NCBI RefSeq assembly: GCF_016124325.1
Contig: NZ_WGNY01000028.1
Coordinates: 1-64,000, forward strand
Origin: Phenylobacterium sp.
GTDB taxonomy: Bacteria; Pseudomonadota; Alphaproteobacteria; Caulobacterales; Caulobacteraceae
Direction of reading: 5' to 3'
DNA: 64,000 nucleotides
Below are positions 1-7,776 of this stretch, piece by piece (the first letter of the stretch is position 1; each line of letters opens with the position of its first letter). A program made the translations under genes and the position numbers. The notes below the pieces were generated by a model that was given only the letters and a program-made list of their open reading frames with translations, was not told the DNA's origin and did no database searches.

Positions 1-322
1 CCGCTCGGAGAGCTTCGAGGAGGCCGTCGCCCTGCCGTCCGCCCACCAGTACGGCAACGGCGTGGCGATCTTCACCCGCAACGGCCGCGCGGCCAGGGAG
101 TTCGCCCAGCAGGTCAACGTCGGCATGGTGGGCATCAACGTGCCGATCCCCGTGCCGGTGGCCTACCACTCCTTCGGCGGCTGGAAGCGCTCGGCTTTCG
201 GCGACGCCAACCAGCACGGCATGGAGGGCGTCCGCTTCTGGACCAAGGTCAAGACCGTCACCGCCCGCTGGCCCGAGGGCGCCGTCGAGGACTCCGCTTT
301 CGTCATCCCGACGATGAAGTGA
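1..322 (+). CDS. mmsA: Methylmalonate-semialdehyde dehydrogenase (CoA-acylating), C-terminal fragment
   Basis: This is the 3' end of a gene that begins before the window. The visible ~106 residues contain FTRNGRAAREF, then QVNVGMVGINVPIPVPVAY and FGGWKRSAFGD, and end KTVTARWP. That is the usual C-terminus of MmsA, the aldehyde dehydrogenase that turns methylmalonate or malonate semialdehyde into propionyl-CoA or acetyl-CoA using NAD and CoA. The catalytic cysteine lies outside the window. It is convergent with the C45 hydrolase gene at 737-1828. Family assignment is firm; exact substrate is known only by family. Confidence 0.9.
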   Translation, partial: RSESFEEAVALPSAHQYGNGVAIFTRNGRAAREFAQQVNVGMVGINVPIPVPVAYHSFGGWKRSAFGDANQHGMEGVRFWTKVKTVTARWPEGAVEDSAFVIPTMK

Positions 323-736
323 TCGCCATGCCGAAGGCCTATGGTCTGATCACGGAGCGGTTGCTTCAGCTGCGCGTGGGCTGCTCCTGCGTTGTGAATA
401 CTCAGCGCCGCATCGACTACACGACGGCTCGGAAGCATGCGCCGGAACGTGAATGGGTGGCAGAGGCTCGAGAGGGCGGCTGGGTGGTGACGCGGACGCG
501 ATAGAGGCCAACATGTCGGCGAGTGGCGCCATCGCCGTTCAAGGTGACTGTCGGCTTCGACCGCGACGCTGAATGTCGCCTGCCGACCCCAAGGCGACGT
601 TCGGAACGTCCGCCAGTTGGCGCCGGGTCCAGCGGCCTCCGCCACAGCCGTAGCCGTCATCGTCGCCATCCGGGAGCAGGAATAGCGTCGATGGCGCGAT
701 GCTGCTTGAGGGGCGCATCAAGGGCTGTCGGGACCC
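323..736. other. Intergenic stretch, no supported gene
   Basis: About 410 bases between two convergent genes. Short open frames exist here on both strands (for example 319-504 plus), but none has a convincing ribosome site or a recognisable product, and their composition looks like random GC-rich frames. I see no strong terminator hairpin. The stretch could hold decayed coding sequence, which I cannot confirm by eye. Confidence 0.5.
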
Positions 737-1828
737 TCAGGTCAGGGTCATTTCGACGCGCTGGTAGCCTCCACGGCTCGGCGGACCCGCGCTGACCCAA
801 GATTCGATGCCCGACCGGAGGGGCCGCAGCAGGGAGATCATGGACCCGGTCGTGAAATTGATGAGCCCGTCGGCGCGCCGCTCACGGCAGACCGGGTGGC
901 GCGGGTCATCGAACGCCGCAAACGCCGCCTGCAGGTCGGCCAGGTTCGGGCGGCCCGAGGCGAGACGGCGCGTCAGCGAGGCCAGGCGCGCCGCCGAATT
1001 CTCCCGAGCGGATTCGCTCTCGGGGACGCCCTGCTCGTCGGTGAGCGGGTGGTTCGTGTGCAACACGCGATCCGCTTGCGGCGGGTGAAATTCCGTGACG
1101 CCGGCCGCGGAGGCCTCGAACGACCGGACCGCGCCGGCCTCGGCGATCAGGTAGTGCTGGTTCGTGGCGTGCGGGAGGAGCTGCACGAGCTGCACGGCCT
1201 CGGCGAGGCTGCTCGCCTGCAACAGACGGCGGACCATGAACGCGACCGGCACGCCGACCGCCGCCGACGGCAGCTGCGGCAAGGAATTGACGCAAACAGC
1301 GACCCCAACGGCGTTGACGCCCATCAGTCCGATCATTCCGGCCGTCGAGAAGACCAGCGCCCCGGGACGGCCCTGGTCGGGCGCAATGCGCAGCAGCACC
1401 TGGTGTCCGTCGGTGTAGCCGCCCAGGTCCATGTTCTGCCCGATCCAGGTCGAACCGTCCGGGTTCACCACCGCAGCGCTGCTGCACTTCTGGAGCTGGT
1501 TGGCCAGGCTCCGCCTGCGCGCGCGATAGGCCCACTCCTCGTCCAGCAGCTGGAGGGCGAACATCAGCGGTCTCGGCTGGTCCGCGCCATCCGCGATCCC
1601 GTCCGCCTCCGCCACGAGGTCGGGCATGTGCTCGCGGACCGCACCATGGAAGTCGGTGTCGCGCAGCATGTCGGCGACATAGGTCCGCGCGTCGCCCAGG
1701 CCCGCTCCTTCGAGGCTGGACAGCCAAGCGTCCACATGGCCGGCGATACGGGCCGCCAGGGCGCGGCCGAGGGCCAGGCCGCGATCATGCGCGGATCCGG
1801 CGATGTCGATTGCGTCGATGATCATCAC
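737..1828 (-). CDS. C45-family Ntn-hydrolase / acyltransferase
   Basis: A 363-residue protein of the C45 / acyl-CoA:6-aminopenicillanate acyltransferase group in the Ntn-hydrolase fold. These enzymes self-cleave to expose an N-terminal cysteine and then break or make amide bonds. The likely autoprocessing site is QKCSSAAVV, with Cys115 as the new N-terminus, followed by the typical GSTWIGQNMDL stretch. An N-terminal ~114-residue propeptide is normal for the family. There is no clear signal peptide. Start: two ATGs at 1828 and 1825, preceded by AGGGACGACGGTG. It is the last gene of a minus-strand operon, 14 bases after the PLP enzyme, and so probably acts on a compound tied to that pathway. 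The real substrate is unknown; N-acyl amino alcohols or amides are possible. Confidence 0.85.
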   Translation of the reverse strand: MMIIDAIDIAGSAHDRGLALGRALAARIAGHVDAWLSSLEGAGLGDARTYVADMLRDTDFHGAVREHMPDLVAEADGIADGADQPRPLMFALQLLDEEWAYRARRRSLANQLQKCSSAAVVNPDGSTWIGQNMDLGGYTDGHQVLLRIAPDQGRPGALVFSTAGMIGLMGVNAVGVAVCVNSLPQLPSAAVGVPVAFMVRRLLQASSLAEAVQLVQLLPHATNQHYLIAEAGAVRSFEASAAGVTEFHPPQADRVLHTNHPLTDEQGVPESESARENSAARLASLTRRLASGRPNLADLQAAFAAFDDPRHPVCRERRADGLINFTTGSMISLLRPLRSGIESWVSAGPPSRGGYQRVEMTLT

Positions 1829-1842
1829 CGTCGTCCCTGTCG

Positions 1843-3147
1843 TCAGACCCCGTCGAGGGCCGATTCCAGGGCCTCCATCAGCAGGTTGACATGCTCCGAC
1901 GCGAACACGAGCGGCGGACGTATCTTCAGCACGTTGCCGGCGGGTCCGGTGGCGCTGATCAGCACGCCCGAGTCGCGAAGGCGGTTGACCAGAGCAACCG
2001 CGGCGCCAGCCGCGGGCGCGCCATCCGAACTGACCACGTCGACGCCAACGAAGAGCCCGGCGCCGCGGACTTCGCCCAGCTGTGGCCGCCGCTCGGCCAG
2101 CGCCCGGATCCGGTCGCGCAACAGGCGGCCCATGGTTTCGCTGTTGGAGGCCAGCCGCTCGCGCCGGATCACGTCCCAGACGGCCTGCGCCGCTGCGACC
2201 GCCACCGGACTTCCGCCGAACGTATTGAAATATCGAACCTTCTTTCCGAAGGCTTCCAAGTGTTCGGGACGAGCCACGACGCCCGCGACGGGATAGCCGT
2301 TGCCCATCGGCTTGCCCATCGTCACGAGGTCCGGGGCGACGCCGTGTCGCGCGAAACCCCAGATGGATTCGCCGGTGCGTCCGAATCCGGCCTGCACCTC
2401 ATCGGCGATGAACAGGCCGCCCGCCGCCCGCACCTGCGCGATCGCCGCGGCCAGGAAACCGGCCGGTTCGGCCAGCACCCCGTCGCTGGAGAAGATCGTG
2501 TCCACCAGGAGCGCGGCGGGTCGAACGCCCCTTCGCTTCATGTCGGCCAGGGCGGCCTCGACTCCGGCGGCGAAGGCTGGGCCGATCTCGCCCTGCGCCG
2601 AAGCGCCGGCCGGCGCCGGCACGGCCCAGACATTCGGGCCGAGCGGATTGTCAGGTCCAAGCGACGGCGAGGCCGCGGCGATCGCGGCGGTCACGCCATG
2701 ATAGGCCGTCGCGGTGACGATCAGCCCGACGCCTCCGGTGGCGGCCTGGGCGATACGCAGAGCCAGGTCGTTGGCCTCACTGCCCGTGCAGGTGAACATC
2801 AGGCAGCCCAACTCCCGCGGAAAGCTCTGCAGCAGCGCCTCGGCGTAGGCGACCGGCGCCTCGTGCAGGTAGCGGGTGTGGGTGTTGAGCAGGGCGGACT
2901 GGGCGGAGATCGCCTCGACGACCTCGCGGCGGCAATGCCCGACCGAGGCCACGTTGTTGTAGGCGTCCAGATAGCGGCGGCCGTCGCGGTCCCAGAGCCA
3001 GACGCCTTCGCCGCGGACGATGTGCAAGGGGGTCTCGTAGAACAGCCTGTAGGCCGGGCCCAGCACCTTCTCGCGCCGGGCCAGCAACGTCCGGTCGTCC
3101 GCCGAAAGCCCCGCCTGGCCGCCCGCGAATGCATTGATCATGGTCAT
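1843..3147 (-). CDS. Class III PLP enzyme, AGXT2L-like phospho-lyase candidate
   Basis: A 434-residue fold-type I PLP enzyme annotated by family as class III aminotransferase. YLDAYNNVASVGHC (about 59-72), LLNTHTRYLH (87-96), the TGSEAND phosphate-binding loop (121-127), FIADEVQAGFGRTG with Asp249, and MGKPMGNGYPVA with Lys279 closely follow the vertebrate AGXT2L1/AGXT2L2 pattern. Those enzymes are ethanolamine-phosphate and phosphohydroxylysine phospho-lyases rather than transaminases. The start ATG at 3147 overlaps the stop of the upstream kinase gene (ATGA). A longer open frame runs upstream but is shadow. Together with the kinase, a phosphorylate-then-eliminate pathway for an amino alcohol is the best reading. 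An ordinary omega-aminotransferase role is not excluded. Confidence 0.85.
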   Translation of the reverse strand: MTMINAFAGGQAGLSADDRTLLARREKVLGPAYRLFYETPLHIVRGEGVWLWDRDGRRYLDAYNNVASVGHCRREVVEAISAQSALLNTHTRYLHEAPVAYAEALLQSFPRELGCLMFTCTGSEANDLALRIAQAATGGVGLIVTATAYHGVTAAIAAASPSLGPDNPLGPNVWAVPAPAGASAQGEIGPAFAAGVEAALADMKRRGVRPAALLVDTIFSSDGVLAEPAGFLAAAIAQVRAAGGLFIADEVQAGFGRTGESIWGFARHGVAPDLVTMGKPMGNGYPVAGVVARPEHLEAFGKKVRYFNTFGGSPVAVAAAQAVWDVIRRERLASNSETMGRLLRDRIRALAERRPQLGEVRGAGLFVGVDVVSSDGAPAAGAAVALVNRLRDSGVLISATGPAGNVLKIRPPLVFASEHVNLLMEALESALDGV

Positions 3148-4190
3148 GAGCCGGGGTCCTCGAGCGCCGCCCACAGCCGCTCGGCGATCATGTCGTCGGC
3201 GAGAGGGAGAAGTCGCCGCAGGCCAAGCACAGCGGCGGGAAGGTTGCGCAGGATGTATGTGCGGTTGTCCGGATGCCTGCGAGCCCGCCAGGTGCTGATC
3301 GTGGCGCTCATCGCGAGACGGCCCAGGATCAGAGGGCCCATCACCTCGATCTCCTGCTCGGTCAGCGGAAGGACACGATGATAGCCGCGCATGAGATGCG
3401 CCACCCGGCACAGCGGGTCGTCGCTCAGATCGACGTGGTAGGCCGCGGCCACCGCCAGGTCGTCGACCAGGGGCGCGCGCACCGCGTCGCCCAGATCCAG
3501 CACGCCTGTAATCGACGGTGTTCCGTTCTCGGCCACCAGCACGTTGTGCGGGTTCAGGTCGTTGTGGATGAACTGCGCGCGCAGACCCGGCAGCCGCGGC
3601 GCAGCCTTCTCGGCGAACGCCGCGAGGCCGGCGATCGCCAACCGCTGCACGTCTGGATCATCGATTTCGGAGGTCAGCGGCCGTAACCGGCCGGCATGCT
3701 GCACGTCCCACAGCAGGTCGTGGTTCTCGGCCGGGTGACGGAAGTCGCGCAGCGCGAGGTCCACCCGCGCAAGCGCGCCGCCGAGCGCCGTCAGCAGGTC
3801 CGGCGAGACCGCGGCCCTGTAGAGCGGCGCGCCCTGCAGATAGCTGAAGAGGCGCACCACGGAACGCCGCCCGTCGGCTCCGGTCCATGAATGCTGCGGC
3901 TCCCCGTTGCGCGCGGGCTGCAGCCGCGGCGTCGGCAGATCCGGGTCGACCGCGTGCATATGCAGGAGCGCCCGCGTCTGCAGATCGGTGACCGCCGGGG
4001 GTTCCGCCGAGTTGCTGATCTTCAGCAGATAGTCGACGCCGTCGCTCGTCCGCAGCCTGAAGTTCTGGTCGCGTTCGCCCGCCAGGCGCTGGACGCGACC
4101 CAGCAGCCCGAAGCCTTCCTCGGCGAGACGTTCGGCCTCGCGGGGCGCGAGCCGCACATCGATCTGTTCGAGGACGTCGTCCTGCGCCAT
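3144..4190 (-). CDS. APH-family small-molecule kinase (hydroxylysine kinase-like)
   Basis: A 348-residue aminoglycoside-phosphotransferase/choline-kinase fold protein. GERDQNFRL (about 38-46) forms the nucleotide loop and LLKISN contributes Lys57. The catalytic loop is FIHNDLNPHN with Asp211 and Asn216, and the metal-binding motif is LDLGD (231-235). Proteins of this kind next to an AGXT2L-type PLP enzyme resemble the vertebrate hydroxylysine kinase, which makes the phosphorylated substrate for its phospho-lyase partner. The gene starts 15 bases after the tetR stop and its stop overlaps the PLP gene start, so the two are translationally coupled. It is cytosolic. The substrate is inferred only as an amino alcohol; it is unlikely to be an antibiotic-resistance gene given the context. 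Confidence 0.88.
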   Translation of the reverse strand: MAQDDVLEQIDVRLAPREAERLAEEGFGLLGRVQRLAGERDQNFRLRTSDGVDYLLKISNSAEPPAVTDLQTRALLHMHAVDPDLPTPRLQPARNGEPQHSWTGADGRRSVVRLFSYLQGAPLYRAAVSPDLLTALGGALARVDLALRDFRHPAENHDLLWDVQHAGRLRPLTSEIDDPDVQRLAIAGLAAFAEKAAPRLPGLRAQFIHNDLNPHNVLVAENGTPSITGVLDLGDAVRAPLVDDLAVAAAYHVDLSDDPLCRVAHLMRGYHRVLPLTEQEIEVMGPLILGRLAMSATISTWRARRHPDNRTYILRNLPAAVLGLRRLLPLADDMIAERLWAALEDPGS

Positions 4191-4205
4191 GCCTCGCCCT
4201 TGAAG

Positions 4206-4841
4206 CTACTGCGGCGCGGACAGCAGGGCGCGGTCCACGAACGCCACCAGCCGCACGCTCAGCGTGTCGACGTTGATCTCGCCCTCGCGATGGAACCAGT
4301 GCGGGATCCAGTTCATCGCCCCGAAGATGAACATCGAGGTCAGCATGATGTCGTCGCAGACGATGGTCCCGTCGCGGGCGCCCTCCTCGAGGATGCCGCG
4401 CAGCATGCCGTCGATCTGCCGGCGGCCGCCCACCACCTCGGCGCGGTTCTCGGGACCCAGCGCATTGGCGCCCGTCATCACCAGGCAAGTCCCGAAATCG
4501 TCGACCACCATCCGGACATAGCGCCTCAGGAACTCATGGAGCCGCTCGCGCGCCGTGCCTTCGCCCGGCGGCGGCATCGGCGTCTCGCCGTCGGTGATGG
4601 CCTCGATGCCCAGCCGGTGGCACTCGAAGAGGATCTCGTCCTTGCTCCTGAAGTAGTAGTAGAGCGTCGGCTTGGAGATGTTCAGAGCTTCGGCGATGTC
4701 GGTGAGCGTCGTCTCGTGGAACCCGCGCTGGGTGTAGATGCGCGCGGCTGTCCGAAGAACCACCTGACGCTTCAGTTCGTACTGTTCGCCGCGGTCCTGG
4801 ATGCCCTCGCCCCACGGCCGCTTCGGCGTCGCCTTCGCCAT
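4206..4841 (-). CDS. TetR-family transcriptional regulator
   Basis: A 211-residue TetR repressor-type protein with an N-terminal helix-turn-helix: TAARIYTQRGFHETTLTDIAEALNISKPTLYYYFRSKDEILF. The rest is an all-helical ligand-binding domain. I chose the ATG at 4841 because GGGAGCGGGG lies just before it. An ATG at 4877 would add 12 residues; a TATTAT sequence at 4884-4889 (minus strand) sits where a leaderless start at 4877 would need its -10 box, so that form is possible. It heads the kinase/phospho-lyase/C45 operon and diverges from the sigma-factor gene. A palindrome at 4944-4961 is its likely operator. Ligand unknown. Confidence 0.9.
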   Translation of the reverse strand: MAKATPKRPWGEGIQDRGEQYELKRQVVLRTAARIYTQRGFHETTLTDIAEALNISKPTLYYYFRSKDEILFECHRLGIEAITDGETPMPPPGEGTARERLHEFLRRYVRMVVDDFGTCLVMTGANALGPENRAEVVGGRRQIDGMLRGILEEGARDGTIVCDDIMLTSMFIFGAMNWIPHWFHREGEINVDTLSVRLVAFVDRALLSAPQ

Positions 4842-4943
4842 CCCCGCTCCCAAATCCGCAGCGCCTCCGGGCGCCATCGCCAGATAATACCCATTGACAG
4901 CCGTTCGACTAGAGGGATGACATATCGACCCTGAGGTTGGTTG

Positions 4944-4961
4944 TTCGACCCGTGGGTCGAA
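4944..4961. promoter_or_regulatory. Perfect-arm palindrome, probable TetR operator
   Basis: TTCGACCC (4944-4951), two bases, then GGGTCGAA (4954-4961): 8-bp perfect arms between the divergent tetR and ECF sigma genes. Further partial copies of the half-site lie close by (TCGACCC at 4925-4931, TTCGAC at 4904-4909). A TTGACA hexamer occurs at 4894-4899 on the plus strand. Size and place fit a TetR dimer site controlling both directions. Binding itself is inferred. Confidence 0.7.
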
Positions 4962-4992
4962 TCGCGATAGTCGCAGCGCGAGGGAGGCGCTC

Positions 4993-5580
4993 TTGGGGAC
5001 GGTGGCGGGTGACTTCGGGCGGGGCGCGGCGAGCGGGTCGCAGCGGCTTCTCGCCGAGCTTTATCGAAACGAGATCGACGGGTTGCGTGGCTATCTAACC
5101 CGGCTTCTCAAGACGCCCGCGGACGCGGAGGATGTCGCGCAGGAGGCTTTCATGCGCCTGTGCCGGCGGCACGACCTGGCGGCCTACGAGCACCCTCGCG
5201 CTGTGCTCTTCAAGACCGCCTACCGGCTCGCCCTCAACCGCCTGCGGAGCCGCCGTTCGAACGCCATAGACCGCGCCCATCCCCTCTTCGCCGAGACGCC
5301 GCTGCCGGCCGCGGACGCGCCGTCGGCCGAGGAGGTCCTGATCTCCCGCGAGCAGGAGCGCGCCTATGCGGACGCGCTCGCCAGCCTCCCGCCACGCTGC
5401 CGGGAGGTGATCGAACTGCGCACCGTGCAGGAGCTGTCCTACAAGCAGATGTCCGATAGCCTCGGGATATCGGTGAGCACGCTCGAGAAGCACCTGGTGC
5501 GGGGCAAGCGTGTCTGCGCCGAAGCCTTGGCCGGGTGGGCGTCGGGCCGCAGCTTCACGCCCGACGCCGTCGCGGCCTGA
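4993..5580 (+). CDS. ECF-type sigma-70 family factor
   Basis: A 195-residue sigma factor with only regions 2 and 4. Region 2 is about 22-60 (YRNEIDGLRGYLTRLL then DAEDVAQEAFMRL), and region 4 is about 130-175 (LASLPPRCREVIELRTV, then the helix-turn-helix QMSDSLGISVSTLEKHLVRGK). The pattern resembles the FecI-like/ECF group. I chose TTG at 4993 because GGGAGG ends five bases before it; a GTG at 5002 is a weaker alternative. No anti-sigma factor or FecR-like gene is adjacent. It lies 20 bases before the acyl-CoA ligase gene and diverges from tetR, which suggests it directs transcription of catabolic genes nearby. Confidence 0.9.
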   Translation: MGTVAGDFGRGAASGSQRLLAELYRNEIDGLRGYLTRLLKTPADAEDVAQEAFMRLCRRHDLAAYEHPRAVLFKTAYRLALNRLRSRRSNAIDRAHPLFAETPLPAADAPSAEEVLISREQERAYADALASLPPRCREVIELRTVQELSYKQMSDSLGISVSTLEKHLVRGKRVCAEALAGWASGRSFTPDAVAA

Positions 5581-5600
5581 CCGATCGTGGAGGAACGGCG

Positions 5601-7235
5601 ATGACAGATGCGCTGCAGGCGGCCAAGACCCCGCCGATCGCCTGGTTTCCGGAGATCCGCACCCTGGGCGATGCGCCGCGCTTCCATGGCCGCACGCGGG
5701 GCCGGGCGCCGGCGTTCTACTTCGAAGGCGAGAGCCTCACCTACGCCGAGTTCGACCGGCGCACGGCGAGGGTGGCCAACGGCCTGCTGGCCGAAGGCGT
5801 GCGCCACGGTTCGCGCATCGCCTATCTGGGCAAGAATTCCACCGGCTACTTCGAGCTGCTGTTCGGGGCGGCGCGGATCGGCGTCGTGCTGACGCCGGTC
5901 AACTGGCGGCTGGCCGAGCCCGAGGTCGTCTACATCACACGCGACGCCGACGCCGAACTGCTGTTCGCGGACGGGTCCTGCATGGCGCTGGCGGCGCAGG
6001 CCGCGGCCCAGGCGCCCGCGATCCGCAAGGTCATCGCCATGGAAGACGATGCGCCCGGATGTGAAGGTTTCGCCGCGTGGCGTGACCGCCAGGACGACGG
6101 CGACCAGCAGGCGCAGGTCGCTCCCGACGACGTAGCGATCCAGCTCTATACCTCCGGGACGACCGGCCGGCCCAAGGGCGTCCAGCTCTCCCACCGCGCG
6201 TTCTTCGCGTTCAACGCCTATGCCGGCGACAACCCCGGAGCATTCGGGGACGACATGGATTGGAACAGGTGGAACGCCGAGGACGTGAGCCTCGTGGCGA
6301 TGCCGGTGTTCCACATCAGCGGTTCCGGCTGGGGCGTCGTGGGCGTCTACGCAGGCGCCTTCACGGTCGTGCTGCGCGAGTTCGACAATTCGGCGGTGAT
6401 CGAGGCCATTCGCAGCTTCCGCGTCTCCAAGACCGTGCTGGTGCCGACCACGATCCAGATGATGCTGGATCATCCGGGCGTGAGCCGCGCGGACTTCGCG
6501 TCGATGACCGACTTCCTCTACGGGGCCTCGCCGATCCCGCTGGACCTGCTGCAGCGGGCCGTGGAGGCCTTCGGCTGCGGCTTCATCCAGCTCTACGGCA
6601 TGACCGAGACCTGTGGCGCCGTCACGTATCTTCCGGCGGCGGACCACAGGGCCGGGAACCCGCGTATGCGCTCGGCCGGAAAGCCGATCCCGGGCGCCGA
6701 GATTCGGATCCTGGATCCCGAGAGCGACGCGGAGCGTCCGACCGGCGAGGTGGGTGAGATCTGCATCCGCGCGCCCACGACCATGCGCGGCTACTGGAAG
6801 CAGTCAGAGGAGACCGCGCGGGTCATCCGCGACGGAGGCTGGGTGCGCAGCGGCGACGCCGGCTACCTGGACGCCGACGGCTACCTCTTCATCCGCGATC
6901 GCGTGAAGGACATGATCGTGTCCGGCGGCGAGAACGTCTATCCGGCGGAGGTGGAGAACGCCATCTATGGCCATCCCGCCGTGGCCGAGGTCGCGGTGAT
7001 CGGGGTGCCCGATCCGAAATGGGGCGAGGCGGTGAAGGCCGTCGTGGCGCTCAAGCCCGGGCAGACCGCCGACCCGGGCGGAATCATCGGCTGGGCGCGC
7101 GAGCGGATCGCCGGCTACAAGGTCCCGAAGAGCGTCGACTTCGTCGCGGCGCTGCCGCGCAACGCCTCGGGGAAGGTGCTGAAGCGTGACCTGCGCGAGC
7201 CCTATTGGGCCGGCCACGAGCGCCGGGTGAACTGA
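5601..7235 (+). CDS. Acyl-CoA ligase (class I adenylate-forming)
   Basis: A 544-residue ANL-family enzyme that activates a carboxylic acid as acyl-AMP and passes it to CoA. Motifs: YTSGTTGRPKG P-loop at about 183-193, YGMTETCG, the hinge YLFIRDRVKDMIVSGGENVYPAEVE, and the C-terminal lysine motif PRNASGKVLKRDL. Start ATG at 5601 follows GGAGGAA. It is the first enzyme gene after the sigma factor, and the NTF2-like gene starts one base after its stop. Length and motif set fit medium/long-chain or aryl-acid CoA ligases. The acid is not identifiable from sequence alone. Confidence 0.93.
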   Translation: MTDALQAAKTPPIAWFPEIRTLGDAPRFHGRTRGRAPAFYFEGESLTYAEFDRRTARVANGLLAEGVRHGSRIAYLGKNSTGYFELLFGAARIGVVLTPVNWRLAEPEVVYITRDADAELLFADGSCMALAAQAAAQAPAIRKVIAMEDDAPGCEGFAAWRDRQDDGDQQAQVAPDDVAIQLYTSGTTGRPKGVQLSHRAFFAFNAYAGDNPGAFGDDMDWNRWNAEDVSLVAMPVFHISGSGWGVVGVYAGAFTVVLREFDNSAVIEAIRSFRVSKTVLVPTTIQMMLDHPGVSRADFASMTDFLYGASPIPLDLLQRAVEAFGCGFIQLYGMTETCGAVTYLPAADHRAGNPRMRSAGKPIPGAEIRILDPESDAERPTGEVGEICIRAPTTMRGYWKQSEETARVIRDGGWVRSGDAGYLDADGYLFIRDRVKDMIVSGGENVYPAEVENAIYGHPAVAEVAVIGVPDPKWGEAVKAVVALKPGQTADPGGIIGWARERIAGYKVPKSVDFVAALPRNASGKVLKRDLREPYWAGHERRVN

Positions 7236-7236
7236 G

Positions 7237-7680
7237 ATGACCGAGCTGGAGCGCATGCTGATCGAGCACGCCTGCCAGAAGCTGCAGATGCTCTATGCCG
7301 TTCACGCTGACCGCAGCGAGGTCGAGGCTTTCACCCAGCTGTTCGCACCGGACGGCTCGGTCGAAGTGCCCGAAGCGCCCGCTTTCGTGGGCCATGAGGC
7401 GATCCGGGCTTCGATGCAGGCCCTGGCCGACCAGGGCGTCACCATGCGCCACGTGATGACCAATCCGGTGGTGCATGCGATCGACGCCGATCGCGCCGCC
7501 GGTTCCTGCTACCTCACGGTCTACAACAGCGCCGCCGAGCCCGACGCGGCCGGCGTCCGCCCTGTCGCGCCGCCCGCCACGGTGGGAGAATATGCCGACA
7601 CGTTCCGGCGGACGCCCGACGGCTGGCGGTTCCAGTCACGCGTGCTGACCCGCGTCTTCCGGCCGCGTCCGGCGCCGTGA
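7237..7680 (+). CDS. NTF2-like / SnoaL-like protein
   Basis: A 147-residue single-domain protein. An N-terminal helical part (MLIEHACQKLQMLYAVHADRSEVEAFTQLFAPDGSVEVPEAP) is followed by the beta-rich C-terminal half (MRHVMTNPVVHAIDADRAAGSCYLTVYN), which is the NTF2/SnoaL cone-shaped fold. Family members are hydratases, isomerases or non-catalytic binders of small hydrophobic ligands. Its start is one base from the ligase stop, so it is in the same operon. A role in transforming a pathway intermediate is inference; no catalytic dyad can be named safely. Confidence 0.8.
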   Translation: MTELERMLIEHACQKLQMLYAVHADRSEVEAFTQLFAPDGSVEVPEAPAFVGHEAIRASMQALADQGVTMRHVMTNPVVHAIDADRAAGSCYLTVYNSAAEPDAAGVRPVAPPATVGEYADTFRRTPDGWRFQSRVLTRVFRPRPAP

Positions 7681-7776
7681 TCGCCGCCGCCGCCGGCCCG
7701 CGCTGGCGGATCGGGCGCGTCGGCGTGTCCTTACGATGAGAGAGGCGCGGGCGCGCCTCCGGGAGGTGGAGCTGCG

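Noticed and set aside
319-504. A 61-codon frame after mmsA
   Set aside because: No ribosome site that stands out and no recognisable product; left as intergenic.
3144-4190. Aminoglycoside resistance gene
   Set aside because: The APH fold is shared by many metabolic kinases, and coupling to a PLP phospho-lyase-like gene points to metabolism.
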